Positions 62,761-64,000 of a stretch of DNA of 64,000 nt are shown piece by piece. The first letter of the stretch is position 1; every line of letters begins with the position of its first letter. Both the position numbers and the translations under genes were made by a program. The stretch is from Neokomagataea thailandica NBRC 106555 (GTDB taxonomy: Bacteria; Pseudomonadota; Alphaproteobacteria; Acetobacterales; Acetobacteraceae). Under the pieces are notes generated by a model. That model was given only the letters and a program-made list of their open reading frames with translations. It did not search any database and had not been told where the DNA came from. The stretch lies in NCBI RefSeq assembly GCF_001598495.1, contig NZ_BCZB01000015.1, positions 1-64,000 on the forward strand. Direction: 5' to 3'.

Positions 62761-63165
62761 TTAGCGTGTGCCGTAAAGCTTCTGAGCTTCGGCCATGATT
62801 TTGCGTTGGTAAAGCTGGTTTAGTTCTGGTGTGTGTGAATGGTAATCGCCAATAGCCTGCATGAGATCTCCATGTGTTTCATTCAAAAAGCTTCGTAGGA
62901 TAAGTGCAGATGCCGCGAGGTTGAAGCAATTATCGGAAACAAGTCGAGCGGCTGTTTGGGTGGGGGTCATGTTTGCGATTTGCGCGAGTGGTTTTATCCA
63001 GAGGGAATTGATCTGCATCAGCCCCATATCAAAGCTGCCGTCTCCGTTCGGGTGAAGGGAGCCTGCGTGTCCATGTTCGACTTGCCAGATCGCGGGGAGA
63101 ACGCGCTCCGGGATGTGGTAGCGTAGAGCGGCGGCAAGCATACAGGCGAACAGAGGGGCAGGCAT
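62761..63165 (-). CDS. Lytic transglycosylase (SLT/VirB1-like)
   Basis: A 134-residue murein lytic transglycosylase. The catalytic Glu is in AIWQVEHGHAG (about residue 30), with DMGLMQINSLWI and NCFNLAASALIL completing the SLT fold. The N-terminus (residues 1-14) is hydrophobic and could be a signal peptide. It is on the opposite strand between gspK and gspG. Enzymes of this kind often open the peptidoglycan for trans-envelope machines, so a link with the type II system is plausible. Confidence 0.85.
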   Translation of the reverse strand: MPAPLFACMLAAALRYHIPERVLPAIWQVEHGHAGSLHPNGDGSFDMGLMQINSLWIKPLAQIANMTPTQTAARLVSDNCFNLAASALILRSFLNETHGDLMQAIGDYHSHTPELNQLYQRKIMAEAQKLYGTR

Positions 63166-63308
63166 GATGTTTCGCTTTACAACTTTTCAGGGCGGCTTTT
63201 CAGGGAAGCGTATCCTGTCGTAGGGTGAATGTCTCGTCAGATACGTAGCTTACGCTATGATCGTATTCGGAGTGTAGCCTTCGGATCGAAGAAAAAGGAA
63301 GATCGGTC

Positions 63309-63752
63309 ATGAAATTGTTAGCGTATCGTATGCGGGCCGAAGCGAGACGTGATGAAGGCTTCACGCTCCTTGAAATTCTGGTGGTATTGGCGATTTTAGG
63401 TTTGCTTGTTGGGTTGGTAGCACCGGCGGCGTTGCGGCAATTAGGGAATGCACGCGTGTCTGTCGCGAAGCAGTCTATCGCGCGGATTGGCTCCGTATTG
63501 GATATGTATAAGTTAGATACGGGCTCTTATCCGTCTACGGAAGATGGCTTGGATGCGCTTATTCATCGCCCGGGTGCGGTTGAGGGGTGGAACGGCCCGT
63601 ATTTGAAGGATGGGAACTCCCCATTAGACCCTTGGAATCATGCGTATATTTATCGTTCTCCTTCGGAACGTGAAGGAAAGGATTATGATCTGTGTTCCCG
63701 TGGCCCGCATGGGAGTGCGGATGGTGACCGTGGGGTGATTTGTAACCCGTAA
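63309..63752 (+). CDS. gspG: Type II secretion major pseudopilin GspG
   Basis: Major pseudopilin of 147 residues. A 16-residue basic leader precedes the prepilin site DEG|FTLLEILVVLAILGLLVGLVAP with Glu5. The globular part has the GspG signature TGSYPSTEDGLDALIHRP..WNGPYLKD and a calcium-site-like SADGDRG near the end. AGGAAGA lies 7 bases before the ATG. A strong hairpin follows. Confidence 0.95.
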   Translation: MKLLAYRMRAEARRDEGFTLLEILVVLAILGLLVGLVAPAALRQLGNARVSVAKQSIARIGSVLDMYKLDTGSYPSTEDGLDALIHRPGAVEGWNGPYLKDGNSPLDPWNHAYIYRSPSEREGKDYDLCSRGPHGSADGDRGVICNP

Positions 63753-63791
63753 AGATACGGCGTTATGTTCCAAAAAAAGCTGTTTGATTGT

Positions 63792-63827
63792 CCATGATGG
63801 CAGGGAGATCGTTCCCTGCCATCATGG
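63792..63827. terminator. Long hairpin after gspG
   Basis: CCATGATGGCAGGGA (63792-63806) pairs perfectly with TCCCTGCCATCATGG (63813-63827) around GATCGT. It lies between gspG and a convergent partial gene and probably serves both. Confidence 0.75.
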
Positions 63828-63832
63828 GCGGT

Positions 63833-64000
63833 TTAATCGTGTAGGCCGACATATTTTAAGACGCGGTGCTGCGGGTCAGAAGAGCCTGTAGCGGGTGTGT
63901 GGTTCAGGTCATCGGGCGTTAAGGCTGCATGTGATAAGCGCTCTCTCAGGTCTGTTGTCAGAGACAGTGCTTCTCCTTGGCTATGGATAACGTGGGGTGT
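63833..64000 (-). CDS. C-terminal fragment of a protein, cut by the window edge
   Basis: The minus strand is open from the right edge to TAA at 63833-63835 for 55 codons, giving ..LTTDLRERLSHAALTPDDL.. and ending KYVGLHD. The residue composition is protein-like and it ends just before the hairpin at 63792-63827, as a real gene would. Family not recognised. Confidence 0.5.
   Translation of the reverse strand, partial: TPHVIHSQGEALSLTTDLRERLSHAALTPDDLNHTPATGSSDPQHRVLKYVGLHD

Noticed and set aside
1-64000. CRISPR arrays, tRNA genes, insertion sequences and prophage
   Set aside because: No regularly spaced repeats, tRNA cloverleafs, transposases with inverted ends or phage structural genes were seen by reading; a tool-based scan would be needed to exclude short ones.

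Overview
The window reads as chromosomal DNA of an acetic acid bacterium (Acetobacteraceae, Alphaproteobacteria). The evidence is the gene content taken together: a GH68 levansucrase of the type II-secreted kind plus a GH32 levan-active enzyme, malate:quinone oxidoreductase, cobalamin-dependent MetH with a B12-riboswitch-controlled uptake operon, a di-heme MauG/peroxidase-type cytochrome, a secreted PF04185 phosphoesterase and scattered type II secretion genes. GC looks moderate (about 50-55% by eye) with several AT-richer patches. Genus was not resolved. No tRNA, rRNA, CRISPR array, complete insertion sequence or prophage was seen.

Layout. 1-222 holds only an interrupted reading-frame remnant. 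223-13675 is a two-component system (short-loop, intramembrane-sensing-like histidine kinase and a degenerate NtrC-like regulator) divergent from an efflux operon: HlyD-type adaptor, one MacB/LolD-type ATPase, three large FtsX-type permeases and a TolC-type channel. 13676-14386 carries a TonB-receptor fragment, then a secreted S53 sedolisin peptidase. 16359-21630 (minus) is metH, a small membrane protein and mqo. 21816-24576 is a DMT transporter, a P-loop-less G3E/CobW-like protein and a phosphohexomutase. 24703-26954 (minus) is an NmrA-like protein and an anchored protein of unknown function; 27148-28301 is rplM-rpsI with promoter and terminator.

28416-36964 (mostly minus) is a carbohydrate and surface region: a leaderless GH32 enzyme, Nudix hydrolase and methylthioribose-kinase-like protein in one overlapping operon, a two-domain retropepsin-like lipoprotein, a secreted EEP-family phosphatase/nuclease, an MFS transporter and the secreted levansucrase. 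37239-42148 has a hexapeptide acyltransferase and, convergent to it, a probable blue-light signalling operon: stand-alone LOV protein, CheB-CheR-PAS-HWE kinase and a receiver-only regulator. 42284-48118 has a flavin reductase and the cobalamin riboswitch with its operon (TonB receptor, BtuD, BtuF, BtuC).

48169-53791 holds an exported 2H phosphoesterase, an aminotransferase/DMT-exporter pair divergent from an Lrp regulator, bacterioferritin convergent with its ferredoxin (Bfd) next to Fur-like sites, and a secreted DRGH nuclease. 53867-58352 has galE, a small exported unknown, psiE, and pirin with a divergent LysR regulator. 57960-63752 interleaves type II secretion components (GspN/C-like, GspK, GspG) with probable exported proteins (phosphoesterase, di-heme cytochrome, lytic transglycosylase). 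A gene fragment runs off the right edge.

The most interesting features are the three-permease efflux operon with its unusual two-component system, the LOV/CheB-CheR-HWE operon, the P-loop-less G3E protein, an intrinsic terminator lying inside the signal-peptide codons of the next gene, poly-G tracts at the 5' ends of two exported-protein genes, and very long hairpins between convergent genes.
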